From: DASTOB01 sp035720425
Lineage (GTDB): Bacteria; Chloroflexota; Limnocylindria; Limnocylindrales; CSP1-4
Assembly: GCA_035720425.1 (NCBI GenBank)
Contig: DASTOB010000004.1
Coordinates: forward strand, 1 to 48,998
Reading direction: 5' to 3'
Length of the DNA stretch: 48,998 bases
Both the position numbers and the translations under genes were made by a program. Positions 42,158 through 48,945 of the stretch are shown piece by piece. The notes under the pieces are model-generated. The model saw nothing but the letters and a program-made list of their open reading frames with translations, made no database searches and was not told the origin of the DNA. Every line of letters starts with the position of its first letter. Position 1 is the first letter of the stretch.

Positions 42158-43836
42158 GCGCGGGCGGCAGCGCGGGCCCGCTCGACCAGCGCGCGGCGGA
42201 CCTCGCGGCCCTCGCGGATGAGCGCCACGACCTCGTCATCGTGGGCGGCGGGATCGTCGGTGCCGGGGCGCTCCTCGACGCGGCGAGCCGCGGCATGAAG
42301 GTCGCCCTCGTCGAGCAGGACGACATCGCGTCGGGGACGTCGAGCCGATCGTCGCGGCTCATCCACGGCGGCCTGCGCTATCTCGAACAGCTCCGCTTCG
42401 GGCTCGTGCGCGAGGCGCTTGCCGAGCGGTCGCGCTTGCTCCGGCTCGCCCCGCACCTGGTCCGGCTCGAGCCGCTTCTCTTCCCGCTCTACGGCTGGCC
42501 GATCGTCCATCGCGCCTTCTACGGGTCCGGGATCCTCCTGTACGACCTGCTCGGATCCCGGCTCGACGGTGGTTTCGCCCGCCACCTGACGCGCGGCGAG
42601 ACGCTCGAGTGGGCGCCGGACCTGCGGCGGCCGGGACTGCAGGGCTCGATCGTCTACCACGACGGGGTGGAGGACGATGCCCGTTACGCGCTCGCCGTCG
42701 TCCGCACGGCGACGGGGCTGGGTGCACGGGCGGTCACGCGTGTTCGCGCGACCGGGGTCCTCGAACGGGACGGGCGGGCCGACGGGATCCGTGCGCGCGA
42801 CCTCGTCGGCGGCGCCGAGATCGAGATCCGGGCCGACGCCGTGCTCGACGCGACCGGCGTCTGGGTGGCCGAAGCTGGAGCACCGCTGGGATCCGGCGCG
42901 CGCGTCCGACCGAGCAAGGGCGCGCACCTCGTCGTCCCTCGCGCGCGGATCCGGAGCCGGGCCGGCATGACGATCCGCATCCCCGGCCGGGTCGTGTTCC
43001 TCGTCCCGTGGCCGGGTCACTGGCTGATCGGCACGACCGACGACGACTACCACGGCCCACCGGACCGGCCGTCGGCCGACGCCGCCGACGTCGAGCAGAT
43101 CCTGCGCACGGTCAACGACACGCTCGACGTGAACCTGGGCCACGACGACATCGTCGGCACGTACGCGGGCCTTCGACCCCTCGCCGTGAGCGGCGCGACG
43201 GGTCCAACCGCCAAGGCGTCGCGCGAGCACCGCGTGACCCGCGAGGCGAACGGGGTCGTGCGGATCATCGGTGGCAAGTACACGACGTACCGGGTCATGG
43301 GCCGCGACGCGGTCGATGCGGTGCTCGGCGCCGCGGCGGCTCGGGCGCGGCCGAGCGCGACGGACGACCTGCGGCTCGTGGGCGCGGCCGATCGGGCGGA
43401 ACTCGACCGACTCGCGGCCGACCTCGGGCGGGCGGGCTTCGAGCCCGACGTCGCGGCTCGGCTCGTCGACCGGCACGGGACCGAGGCGGACAAGGTCGTC
43501 GGGCTCGGCCTCGCGCAGGGTCTCGGCGGGCGGCTCGGCCCGGGCGTCGACGCGATCGAGGCCGAGGTCGCGTGGGCGGTTCGCCGAGAATTCGCCCTGT
43601 CGGTCGACGACGTGCTCGCCCGCCGCACCCGACTCGCCCAGGAGCTGCCGGACCGCGGCGCGGCGATCGCCCCGCGGGTCGCCGCCATCATGGGAACGGC
43701 GCTCGGCTGGGACCCGGCCCGCCAGGCGGCCGAGGTGGCCGCCTACACCGAGGGCGCCGAGCGTGAGTACGGGGTGCCGGAGCTCGCCCGCGCGCCAGCG
43801 GCATCGCCCGCTCCGGCGCTCGAAGCCGCGCGGTGA
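42154..43836 (+). CDS. glpD: Aerobic glycerol-3-phosphate dehydrogenase
   Basis: 560 residues. The FAD motif is LVIVGGGIVGAGALLDAASRG, and ASGTSSRSSRLIHGGLRYLE is the family signature. GHWLIGTTDDDYHGP and AGLRPLAVSG belong to the substrate domain; IIGGKYTTYRVMGRDAVD is near the C-terminal cap, followed by a DAO_C domain to about residue 540. It oxidises glycerol-3-phosphate to dihydroxyacetone phosphate and passes electrons to quinone at the membrane. It overlaps glpK by 4 bases, so the pair is co-translated, giving the glycerol entry route. Confidence 0.95.
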   Translation: MSAGGSAGPLDQRAADLAALADERHDLVIVGGGIVGAGALLDAASRGMKVALVEQDDIASGTSSRSSRLIHGGLRYLEQLRFGLVREALAERSRLLRLAPHLVRLEPLLFPLYGWPIVHRAFYGSGILLYDLLGSRLDGGFARHLTRGETLEWAPDLRRPGLQGSIVYHDGVEDDARYALAVVRTATGLGARAVTRVRATGVLERDGRADGIRARDLVGGAEIEIRADAVLDATGVWVAEAGAPLGSGARVRPSKGAHLVVPRARIRSRAGMTIRIPGRVVFLVPWPGHWLIGTTDDDYHGPPDRPSADAADVEQILRTVNDTLDVNLGHDDIVGTYAGLRPLAVSGATGPTAKASREHRVTREANGVVRIIGGKYTTYRVMGRDAVDAVLGAAAARARPSATDDLRLVGAADRAELDRLAADLGRAGFEPDVAARLVDRHGTEADKVVGLGLAQGLGGRLGPGVDAIEAEVAWAVRREFALSVDDVLARRTRLAQELPDRGAAIAPRVAAIMGTALGWDPARQAAEVAAYTEGAEREYGVPELARAPAASPAPALEAAR

Positions 43837-45344
43837 CGGAGCGAGGCCGGGTCGTCGTCGCCCTCGACCAGGGGACGACGTCGTCGCGGGCGATCGCGTT
43901 CGATCGCGCGGGGTCGGTCGTCGCGGCCGCCCAGCGCGAGTTCGAGCAGCGCTATCCGGCGCCGGGCCACGTGACCCACGACCCGGAGGCGATCTGGTCG
44001 TCCCAGCTGGCCGTCGCGCGCGAGGTGATCGGCGCGGTCGGCGGGCCGGCCGGCGTGGCCGCGATCGGGATCACGAACCAGCGCGAGACGACGATCGTGT
44101 GGGATCGGGCGACCGGCCGCCCGGTGGCGGATGCGATCGTCTGGCAGAGCCGGATCACGGCGCCGCTGTGCGAGGCGCTCCGGGCGGCCGGCCACGAGGG
44201 GCTTTTCCGCGCGCGGACGGGCCTTCCGCTCGACGCGTACTTTTCGGGCCCCAAGATCCGGCACATCCTCGACGGCGCGCCGGGCCTGCGCGAACGGGCG
44301 GAGGCCGGCGAGCTCGCCTTCGGCACGGTCGACGCCTTCCTGCTCTGGCGCCTGACTGCTGGCGCGGTCCACGCGACGGACGTGTCGAACGCGAGCCGGA
44401 CGCTCCTGTTCGACATCCATCGGCTCGCCTGGGACGCGGAGCTGCTCGACATCGTCGGCGTGCCGGCCGCGGCCCTGCCGGAGGTTCGGTCGAGCTCCGA
44501 GGTCTACGGCGCGACCGACGCCGCGCTGTTCGGGGCCCCCATCCCGATCGCCGGCATGGCGGGCGATCAGCAGGCGGCCACGTTCGGCCAGGCCTGCTTC
44601 CGCCCCGGCCAGGCGAAGAACACGTACGGCACGGGAGCCTTCCTCATCCTCAATACCGGGGATCGCGTGGTCGACTCGACGAACGGGTTGCTGTCGACGG
44701 TCGGCTGGCAGCTGGGCCCGAATGGGCCCGTGACCTACGCCCTCGAGGGATCCGTGTTCATCGCCGGCGCCGCCGTCCAGTGGCTGCGCGACGGACTCCG
44801 GGCGATCGGCTCGTCGTCGGAGATCGAGGCGCTCGCCGCCGGGGTGGCCGATACCGGCGGGGTCTACCTCGTACCCGCGTTCGTCGGCCTCGGCGCGCCG
44901 TACTGGGATCCGACGGCGCGCGGCACCATCGTCGGCCTGACCCGCGGCAGCGGACTTGCCGAGATCGCCCGGGCAACGCTCGAGTCGATCGCCTACCAGG
45001 TCCGCGACGTGCTCGACGCGATGGACGCGGACACCGGCGCGCCGCTCGCCACGCTCCGGGTCGACGGGGGAGCGGCCGCGAACGACCTCCTCCTCCAGTT
45101 CCAGGCGGACCTCCTCGACGTGCCGGTCGAGCGGCCGGTCGTGGCCGAGACGACCGCGCTCGGCGCGGCATACCTGGCCGGCCTGGCGGTGGGTTTCTGG
45201 CGGGACACGACCGACCTCGAGGCGAATTGGCGGCTCGACCGCCGGTTCTCCTCGGCGATGGAGCCGGCCCGGCGGGATCGCCTGTACGCGGGCTGGCAAC
45301 GGGCTGTCGAGCGCGCGCGAGGCTGGGCGGTCGAACATGGCTGA
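43833..45344 (+). CDS. glpK: Glycerol kinase
   Basis: 503 residues, GTG start overlapping the glpD stop. It is a complete FGGY kinase: VVALDQGTTSSRAIAF at the start, ITNQRETTIVWDRATG and AIVWQSRITAP around the glycerol site, GTVDAFLLWRLT, the catalytic GMAGDQQAATFGQACF, YGTGAFLILNTG and LRVDGGAAANDLLLQFQADL near the end. It phosphorylates glycerol with ATP to supply GlpD. No glycerol facilitator gene lies nearby. It is the last gene of the group; the next 700 bases are repeat-rich and without a convincing gene. Confidence 0.96.
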   Translation: MTERGRVVVALDQGTTSSRAIAFDRAGSVVAAAQREFEQRYPAPGHVTHDPEAIWSSQLAVAREVIGAVGGPAGVAAIGITNQRETTIVWDRATGRPVADAIVWQSRITAPLCEALRAAGHEGLFRARTGLPLDAYFSGPKIRHILDGAPGLRERAEAGELAFGTVDAFLLWRLTAGAVHATDVSNASRTLLFDIHRLAWDAELLDIVGVPAAALPEVRSSSEVYGATDAALFGAPIPIAGMAGDQQAATFGQACFRPGQAKNTYGTGAFLILNTGDRVVDSTNGLLSTVGWQLGPNGPVTYALEGSVFIAGAAVQWLRDGLRAIGSSSEIEALAAGVADTGGVYLVPAFVGLGAPYWDPTARGTIVGLTRGSGLAEIARATLESIAYQVRDVLDAMDADTGAPLATLRVDGGAAANDLLLQFQADLLDVPVERPVVAETTALGAAYLAGLAVGFWRDTTDLEANWRLDRRFSSAMEPARRDRLYAGWQRAVERARGWAVEHG

Positions 45345-45376
45345 CCTCAGGGAGTCGTCGGCGCTCTCCGCCCGCG

Positions 45377-45424
45377 CCCCGTGCCGCCCCGCGCCGCGCG
45401 CCCCGTGTCGCCCCGCGCCGCTCG
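45377..45424. repeat. Two tandem 24-bp units
   Basis: Positions 45377-45400 and 45401-45424 are head-to-tail copies differing at two bases, both built on CCCCGTG-CGCCCCGCGCCGC. They start the 700-base intergenic region after glpK. Confidence 0.8.
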
Positions 45425-45430
45425 CCCCGC

Positions 45431-45532
45431 GAGCGAACCGCCGCCCGCCCCGCCGAGCGAGCCACCGAGGACCCACCCCGCCGAGCGAACCGTCGCCCGC
45501 CCGCCGAGCGAGCCACCGAGGACCACCCCACC
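45431..45532. repeat. Two tandem units of about 52 bp
   Basis: Positions 45431-45482 and 45483-45532 share GAGCGAACCG, then GCCGAGCGAGCCACCGAGGA and a CCACCCC end. The second copy has two single-base losses. A partial third copy may follow (GCCGAGGGCCCGACCCCG). Confidence 0.8.
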
Positions 45533-45690
45533 GCGCGTGCGAGCCGCCGAGGGCCCGACCCCGCGGGTGAATCCACACGGCCATGTCGCACGCTGCGTCG
45601 CCGCGTATCGCCCCCATCGATACCGTGAGCACGAGGACCGACTCCAGCGCCGTCCTGGTCGATGGTGGCACGTACCTTACGCGGCGATCA

Positions 45691-45718
45691 CGCCCCTGGC
45701 ACGAATGGGGGCGGTTTT
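45691..45718 (+). terminator. Candidate intrinsic terminator downstream of glpK
   Basis: CGCCCC (45691-45696) pairs with GGGGCG (45708-45713) around an 11-base loop and is followed by GTTTTCC. It is about 350 bases past glpK. The loop and stem resemble a second hairpin at 45762-45785. Confidence 0.45.
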
Positions 45719-45761
45719 CCGGCCGCAACGGAGCCCGATCGCCTGTCCTATCGACACCGAA

Positions 45762-45785
45762 CGCGCCCCGACATGAATGGGCGCG
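45762..45785. repeat. Hairpin related to the upstream terminator-like element
   Basis: CGCGCCC (45762-45768) pairs perfectly with GGGCGCG (45779-45785). The loop CGACATGAAT is close to the loop TGGCACGAATG of the element at 45691, so the two look like diverged copies of one small stem-loop. Confidence 0.5.
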
Positions 45786-45814
45786 ATAGCACCGGGCGCA
45801 GGGACCGGCCCGCC

Positions 45815-45950
45815 GGGAACCGGGGCTCGCCGGGAACCGGGGCCCGCGAAAACCCGGGGCCCGCGAAAACCCGTGGCCGGCCAGGAACCGGGCCGGCCAC
45901 TATCCGTCGCCGGCCACTAACGGTGACCGGCCGGGAACCGTGACCGGCCA
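45815..45950. repeat. Degenerate 17-bp tandem repeat (minisatellite)
   Basis: Eight consecutive units begin at 45815, 45832, 45849, 45866, 45883, 45900, 45917 and 45933. The first six are exactly 17 bases long, followed by one of 16 and one of 18. Early units read GGGAACCGGGGCYCG-CS; later ones drift to a core CCGTGACCGGCCA. An imperfect extra unit may continue to about 45967. The array ends about 80 bases before the DM13 gene. Confidence 0.8.
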
Positions 45951-46044
45951 CGTTCCAGGACGGGCCTGAACACCCGGTGGGCGAGGGGATCGCCGCCGGT
46001 CCCCGCGTAACACGGGCGTCATCGACGCGGACCATCCTTCCGAC

Positions 46045-46638
46045 ATGGAATTCATCGGTGACCTCGAGCGCGCCTTCGCCGCGACGCTCTACCCCCTGCG
46101 GGTCCCCATCGCCATCGGCCTCGCTGTCGTGGCCCTCATCGTCGCCCGCGTCGCGATCCGCGGCCGCTGGGACCTCTCCGCCAGACGCCACCCGCGGCGC
46201 ACGCTCGCAATCGGCATCCCGGCGCTCGTCGTCGGCCTGCCGCTCGCGTGGTACCTCGGTTCCCCGCTGTTCATCACGACCCAGCTCGACGAGCCCTCGC
46301 CGGTGTCCGGGACCGTCGTCGCCAGCGGCGAATTCGCCGGCGCGGACGAGTTCCATTTCGGCAGCGGCACGGCCTCGATCGTCGAGACGGCGCCGGGCCG
46401 CTACGCGCTCCGCTTCGACGACTTCGCCGTCCGCAACGGCCCGGACCTGTTCGTCTACCTCTCGTCGGAGGTCGGCTACACGGCCGACGCGATCGAACTC
46501 GGCGCGCTCAAGGCGAGCGAGGGGTCCTTCTCGTACGACCTGCCCGAGGGCGTCGATCCGTCGACCTTCCGGAGCGCCGTCGTGTGGTGCCGGGCGTTTT
46601 CGGTCCTCTTCGCGACGGCCCCTCTCGGCGCCGGTTGA
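46045..46638 (+). CDS. DM13-domain membrane protein
   Basis: 197 residues. Two transmembrane helices lie at about 20-36 and 51-70 near the N-terminus. The C-terminal half (about 88-197) is a DM13 domain: SGEFAGADEFHFGSGTASI, YALRFDDFAVRNGPDLFVYL, and the end VVWCRAFSVLFATAPL with the conserved cysteine. DM13 domains are thought to take part in redox or electron transfer outside the cell, but the function is not established. The TTGACA upstream of the next gene overlaps its stop codon. Confidence 0.85.
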   Translation: MEFIGDLERAFAATLYPLRVPIAIGLAVVALIVARVAIRGRWDLSARRHPRRTLAIGIPALVVGLPLAWYLGSPLFITTQLDEPSPVSGTVVASGEFAGADEFHFGSGTASIVETAPGRYALRFDDFAVRNGPDLFVYLSSEVGYTADAIELGALKASEGSFSYDLPEGVDPSTFRSAVVWCRAFSVLFATAPLGAG

Positions 46639-46675
46639 CAGTCGCTCGAATTCGTGCGTAGCACGGGGCTATACA
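46635..46675 (+). promoter_or_regulatory. Candidate promoter of the zinc-ribbon gene
   Basis: A perfect -35 hexamer TTGACA is at 46635-46640, but 17 bases on there is only a weak GTAGCA. A better -10, TATACA, lies at 46670-46675, too far for that -35. A CGTGC-gta-GCACG palindrome sits between (46653-46665). The transcript would have a 5' leader of about 150 bases. Confidence 0.4.
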
Positions 46676-46761
46676 AGCGTGCGGCGAGCGCGTAGACTCC
46701 GCGCCGTAAATGGTCCGGGAAGCGTCCCGGGTCAATAGAACGTAGCTCGACGACGACTCGG

Positions 46762-46818
46762 ACTCCTCTCACGGCTGACGCGAGAACCCGAAGGGATCGC
46801 GCGGCTACCGAGAGGAGT
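46762..46818 (+). promoter_or_regulatory. Leader hairpin hiding the ribosome binding site
   Basis: ACTCCTCTC (46762-46770) is perfectly complementary to GAGAGGAGT (46810-46818), which contains the GGAG Shine-Dalgarno of the zinc-ribbon gene at 46828. Inside, GCGA/TCGC and CCC/GGG form a second hairpin (46780-46800). In the folded leader the ribosome site is closed, so translation could depend on temperature, a ligand or a protein. Confidence 0.6.
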
Positions 46819-46827
46819 TTCGTTTTC

Positions 46828-47214
46828 GTGTACAACGACAAGAACCTGACGTGCGCGGACTGCGGACAGGAGTTCGTCTTCACCGCGTCCGAGCAGGACT
46901 TCTACGCGCAGCGTGGCTTTACCGAGCCGCGCCGCTGCCCCTCGTGTCGGGCCAGCCGCAAGGCTGCTCGCAATTCGGGCGGCGGAAGCGACTACGGCAG
47001 CTACGGCGCCGGCGGCGGCTATAGCGCCGGCGGCGGCGGTGGCGGCTACGGCGGCGGCGGTGGTGGGGGCTACGGTTCCCGCGATCGCGGCCCGCGCGAG
47101 ATGTTCGCAGCCACCTGTTCCAACTGCGGCCGCGAGGCCCAGGTGCCGTTCCGTCCGACGAGCGGCAAGCCCGTCTACTGCAGCGACTGTTTCCGCTCCA
47201 TCCGGGGCGCCTGA
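46828..47214 (+). CDS. Double zinc-ribbon protein with Gly/Tyr-rich linker
   Basis: 128 residues, GTG start, GGAG 10 bases upstream. The N-terminal zinc ribbon has C9, C12, C37 and C40. The middle, about residues 50-85, is almost only Gly, Tyr, Ser and Ala. The C-terminal CxxC-CxxC unit has C97, C100, C118 and C121 (CSNCGREAQVPF, then YCSDCF). Proteins of this layout are known in Chloroflexota and candidate phyla but have no assigned function. The charged, flexible Gly/Tyr linker resembles RNA-binding or condensate-forming proteins; this is inference. A strong hairpin terminator follows. Confidence 0.8.
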   Translation: MYNDKNLTCADCGQEFVFTASEQDFYAQRGFTEPRRCPSCRASRKAARNSGGGSDYGSYGAGGGYSAGGGGGGYGGGGGGGYGSRDRGPREMFAATCSNCGREAQVPFRPTSGKPVYCSDCFRSIRGA

Positions 47215-47275
47215 ACCAGACCCTCTCGGTGCGGGCCCGCGGCGGGCTCGCGTAGACCGCGTGAGATAGAGAACC

Positions 47276-47304
47276 CGACCCGGGCTGTCAGCCGGCCCGG
47301 GTCG
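47276..47304 (+). terminator. Terminator hairpin after the zinc-ribbon gene
   Basis: A perfect 10-pair GC-rich stem (47276-47285 with 47295-47304, 9-base loop) lies 62 bases after the stop codon. It is followed by TTCGATTCC, which is T-containing but not a T run. Confidence 0.6.
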
Positions 47305-47613
47305 TTCGATTCCCTGGCACCACCGTGCCGCCCGCAGGCGTTCCCGATCTTCCGATTCCGTACGCCCTCGGCCGGCGTCCCTCCACCGTCCCGATCCAAC
47401 GAGATCGGACTACGATTTCGGAGCATGGGCGCGCGATGGGAGCGGGTCCCCGACGCGTCCGAATTCGGAACGGCTCACTGACGTGCAGCGCCGGGACGCT
47501 CGAGCCGCGCCGCAGCCCGTATGCGATCGGCCCGGGCTGTGTCGACGGTCGTGCGCCCCGCCGGGTTCCGGCGGGAACCGAAGCGGGGCGCGCCGCCGAT
47601 CACGACTCGGACG
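47305..47613. other. Intergenic stretch without a convincing gene
   Basis: Longer reading frames here have shadow-like composition and no ribosome site. Two small things stand out. TACGAT at 47411-47416 lies 8 bases before an ATG that opens an 18-codon frame (47425-47481). A GGTTCC-ggcg-GGAACC hairpin at 47564-47579 lies past the end of the minus-strand exported-protein gene. Otherwise I see nothing in it. Confidence 0.5.
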
Positions 47614-47949
47614 TCAGTGCGCGCCGGCGCCTCCGCCGGTGGGGTTGCAGAGATAGCGCGGGCTCACCTGGATCGACGTGAGAAACGCTCGACCCTCCGA
47701 ACCGATCTGGCCCCAGTTCTGGGTGCGGAAGAACCCGTCGTCGTCCGGGACCGTCGGGTCGCCGGAGTACGTGTCGTTGAGACCCGAGAACGCACACTCC
47801 GACTTGCCGTTCAGGTGCCCGTCCTCGTTCTTCAGGCTCTTGCCGTTGCCGGTGACCTCCCCGGCCAGCGCCGCGTTGACGCCGAGCACGAGTGTCAACG
47901 CGCACGTCGCGCCGAGCACGAGGAATCTCCTAACAGCCGTCCGGTGCAT
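47614..47949 (-). CDS. Small exported protein of unknown function
   Basis: 111 residues. The ATG at 47949 is chosen because GGAGGG lies 7 bases upstream; an ATG 6 bases earlier would touch the ribosome site. The signal peptide (basic start, hydrophobic core FLVLGATCALTLVLG) ends in ALA at about residue 25. The mature part is about 86 residues, with two cysteines that could form a disulfide, an Asp/Gly-rich centre (YSGDPTVPDDDGFF) and a RTQNWGQIGSEGRAF segment. I do not recognise the family. It is a free-standing gene with its own ribosome site. Confidence 0.65.
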   Translation of the reverse strand: MHRTAVRRFLVLGATCALTLVLGVNAALAGEVTGNGKSLKNEDGHLNGKSECAFSGLNDTYSGDPTVPDDDGFFRTQNWGQIGSEGRAFLTSIQVSPRYLCNPTGGGAGAH

Positions 47950-48122
47950 GGACATACCCTCCAGTGATGACCACGCGGAACCCCCCGGACGCCGCACGGC
48001 GCGCTCGCGTCCTCGTGAAGCCTACTGGCAGCGGGGCGCCGAGGCACCGCCCGGAGCCGGCGTTTCGGGTGATCCGAAGGAATTGGTGGTGACAGAACGC
48101 GCCACCCGTGCGTGAACCCGCC

Positions 48123-48773
48123 TCAGCCCTGCCCCTGCCCGCGGCCTACGATGAGCCCGAGGTCGAACTTGCGTTCCGTCCCGTGGATCAAGCGGTCGAT
48201 GTTGTCGGCGTGGGCGAGCCAGATGAGCGCCGGTCCAGCGGCCGCCCAGAGCAGATAAGCGGGCGGCACGGCCCCCGACGCGACGGCCCAGATGACGAGC
48301 ATGGCCGGGAACATCGCCGCCGATCCCAGCAGCGAGCCGAGCGACACGTAGCGGGTGACCAGGATCACGGCCACGAACACGGGCGCTGCCAGGAAGACCG
48401 CGATCGGCTGGATGACGAGCATGGTGCCCACCCCGGTGCCGACGCCCCGGCCGCTCCGGAACCCCACGAACACGGACCAGATCGCCCCGCCGACGGCCGC
48501 ACCGCCGCACAGCACCTCGACGAGCGGGTCGCCGCCGGTGACGAACCGGGCGAGCAGGACCGGCAGCGCACCCTTCAGGAGATCGCCGCCGACAACGACG
48601 GCGGCCCACTTGCGGCCGAGCGCGCGGAGGGCGTTCGTCCCGCCTGTCCTCCCCGATCCGACGGTCCGGGGATCCGGCCCACCAGAGATCCGCGCCACGA
48701 GCACGCCCATCGGGATCGAGCCCGACAGGTAGGCGACGCCGACGAGGACGAGGGTCGGGACGAGGTCCGGCAT
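48123..48773 (-). CDS. plsY: Glycerol-3-phosphate acyltransferase PlsY
   Basis: 216 residues with several membrane helices. The three family motifs are present: SGSIPMGVLVAR with GSGRTGGTNALR (the usual Asn of GSGN is Arg), FRSGRGVGTGVGT (in place of GGKGVAT), and HADNIDRLIHGTERKFDL. PlsY transfers an acyl group from acyl phosphate to glycerol-3-phosphate at the membrane, starting phospholipid synthesis. The two motif changes (N to R in motif 1, K to R in motif 2) are conservative for phosphate binding. The ATG has an extended -10 TGCTAGACT 9 bases upstream, so the mRNA may have almost no leader. Confidence 0.9.
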   Translation of the reverse strand: MPDLVPTLVLVGVAYLSGSIPMGVLVARISGGPDPRTVGSGRTGGTNALRALGRKWAAVVVGGDLLKGALPVLLARFVTGGDPLVEVLCGGAAVGGAIWSVFVGFRSGRGVGTGVGTMLVIQPIAVFLAAPVFVAVILVTRYVSLGSLLGSAAMFPAMLVIWAVASGAVPPAYLLWAAAGPALIWLAHADNIDRLIHGTERKFDLGLIVGRGQGQG

Positions 48774-48782
48774 CGGGGCGCG

Positions 48783-48816
48783 AGTCTAGCACCGCGACCG
48801 GCCCGGTCGCGGGTGC
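48783..48816 (-). promoter_or_regulatory. plsY promoter with overlapping palindrome
   Basis: On the minus strand TG-C-TAGACT (48791 to 48783) is an extended -10, nearly identical to the one before the TPP riboswitch. Directly upstream GCACCGCGACCG (48789-48800) pairs with 48804-48816 with one bulged base, around a 3-base loop. The palindrome covers the -35 region and could bind a regulator. Confidence 0.5.
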
Positions 48817-48945
48817 ATCCGGGCATCGGTTGCGCGGCTCTCGATGCCACGCGTACCATCGACCGCGATGACCCACCCGCCCTGCCCGGCATCGCGGCGC
48901 GCGTCGCCGTCGCCGGTCACGAGGCTCCCCGAGGCTCCCTGACCC

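Noticed and set aside
45345..45600. Pro/Arg/Ala-repeat reading frames after glpK
   Set aside because: All frames across the tandem repeats give low-complexity peptides, and none has a start signal. The repetition is in the DNA.
45377..45967. CRISPR array
   Set aside because: The repeats are directly adjacent without unique spacers of constant length, the units are degenerate, and no cas gene is present.
47221..47330. tRNA-like end: a TTCGATTCC followed by CTGGCACCA
   Set aside because: No 5-pair T stem surrounds the loop, no matching acceptor arm lies about 70 bases upstream, and the bases are better explained by the hairpin terminator at 47276-47304.
47521..47967. Plus-strand frame opposite the small exported protein
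   Set aside because: It has no ribosome site or recognisable domain, while the minus strand has a signal peptide and a well-placed Shine-Dalgarno.
48870..48944. 24-codon frame ending just before the flavoprotein start
   Set aside because: It is rich in Pro, Arg and Ser as expected by chance at this GC content and has no ribosome site or promoter. It is too short to judge from one genome.
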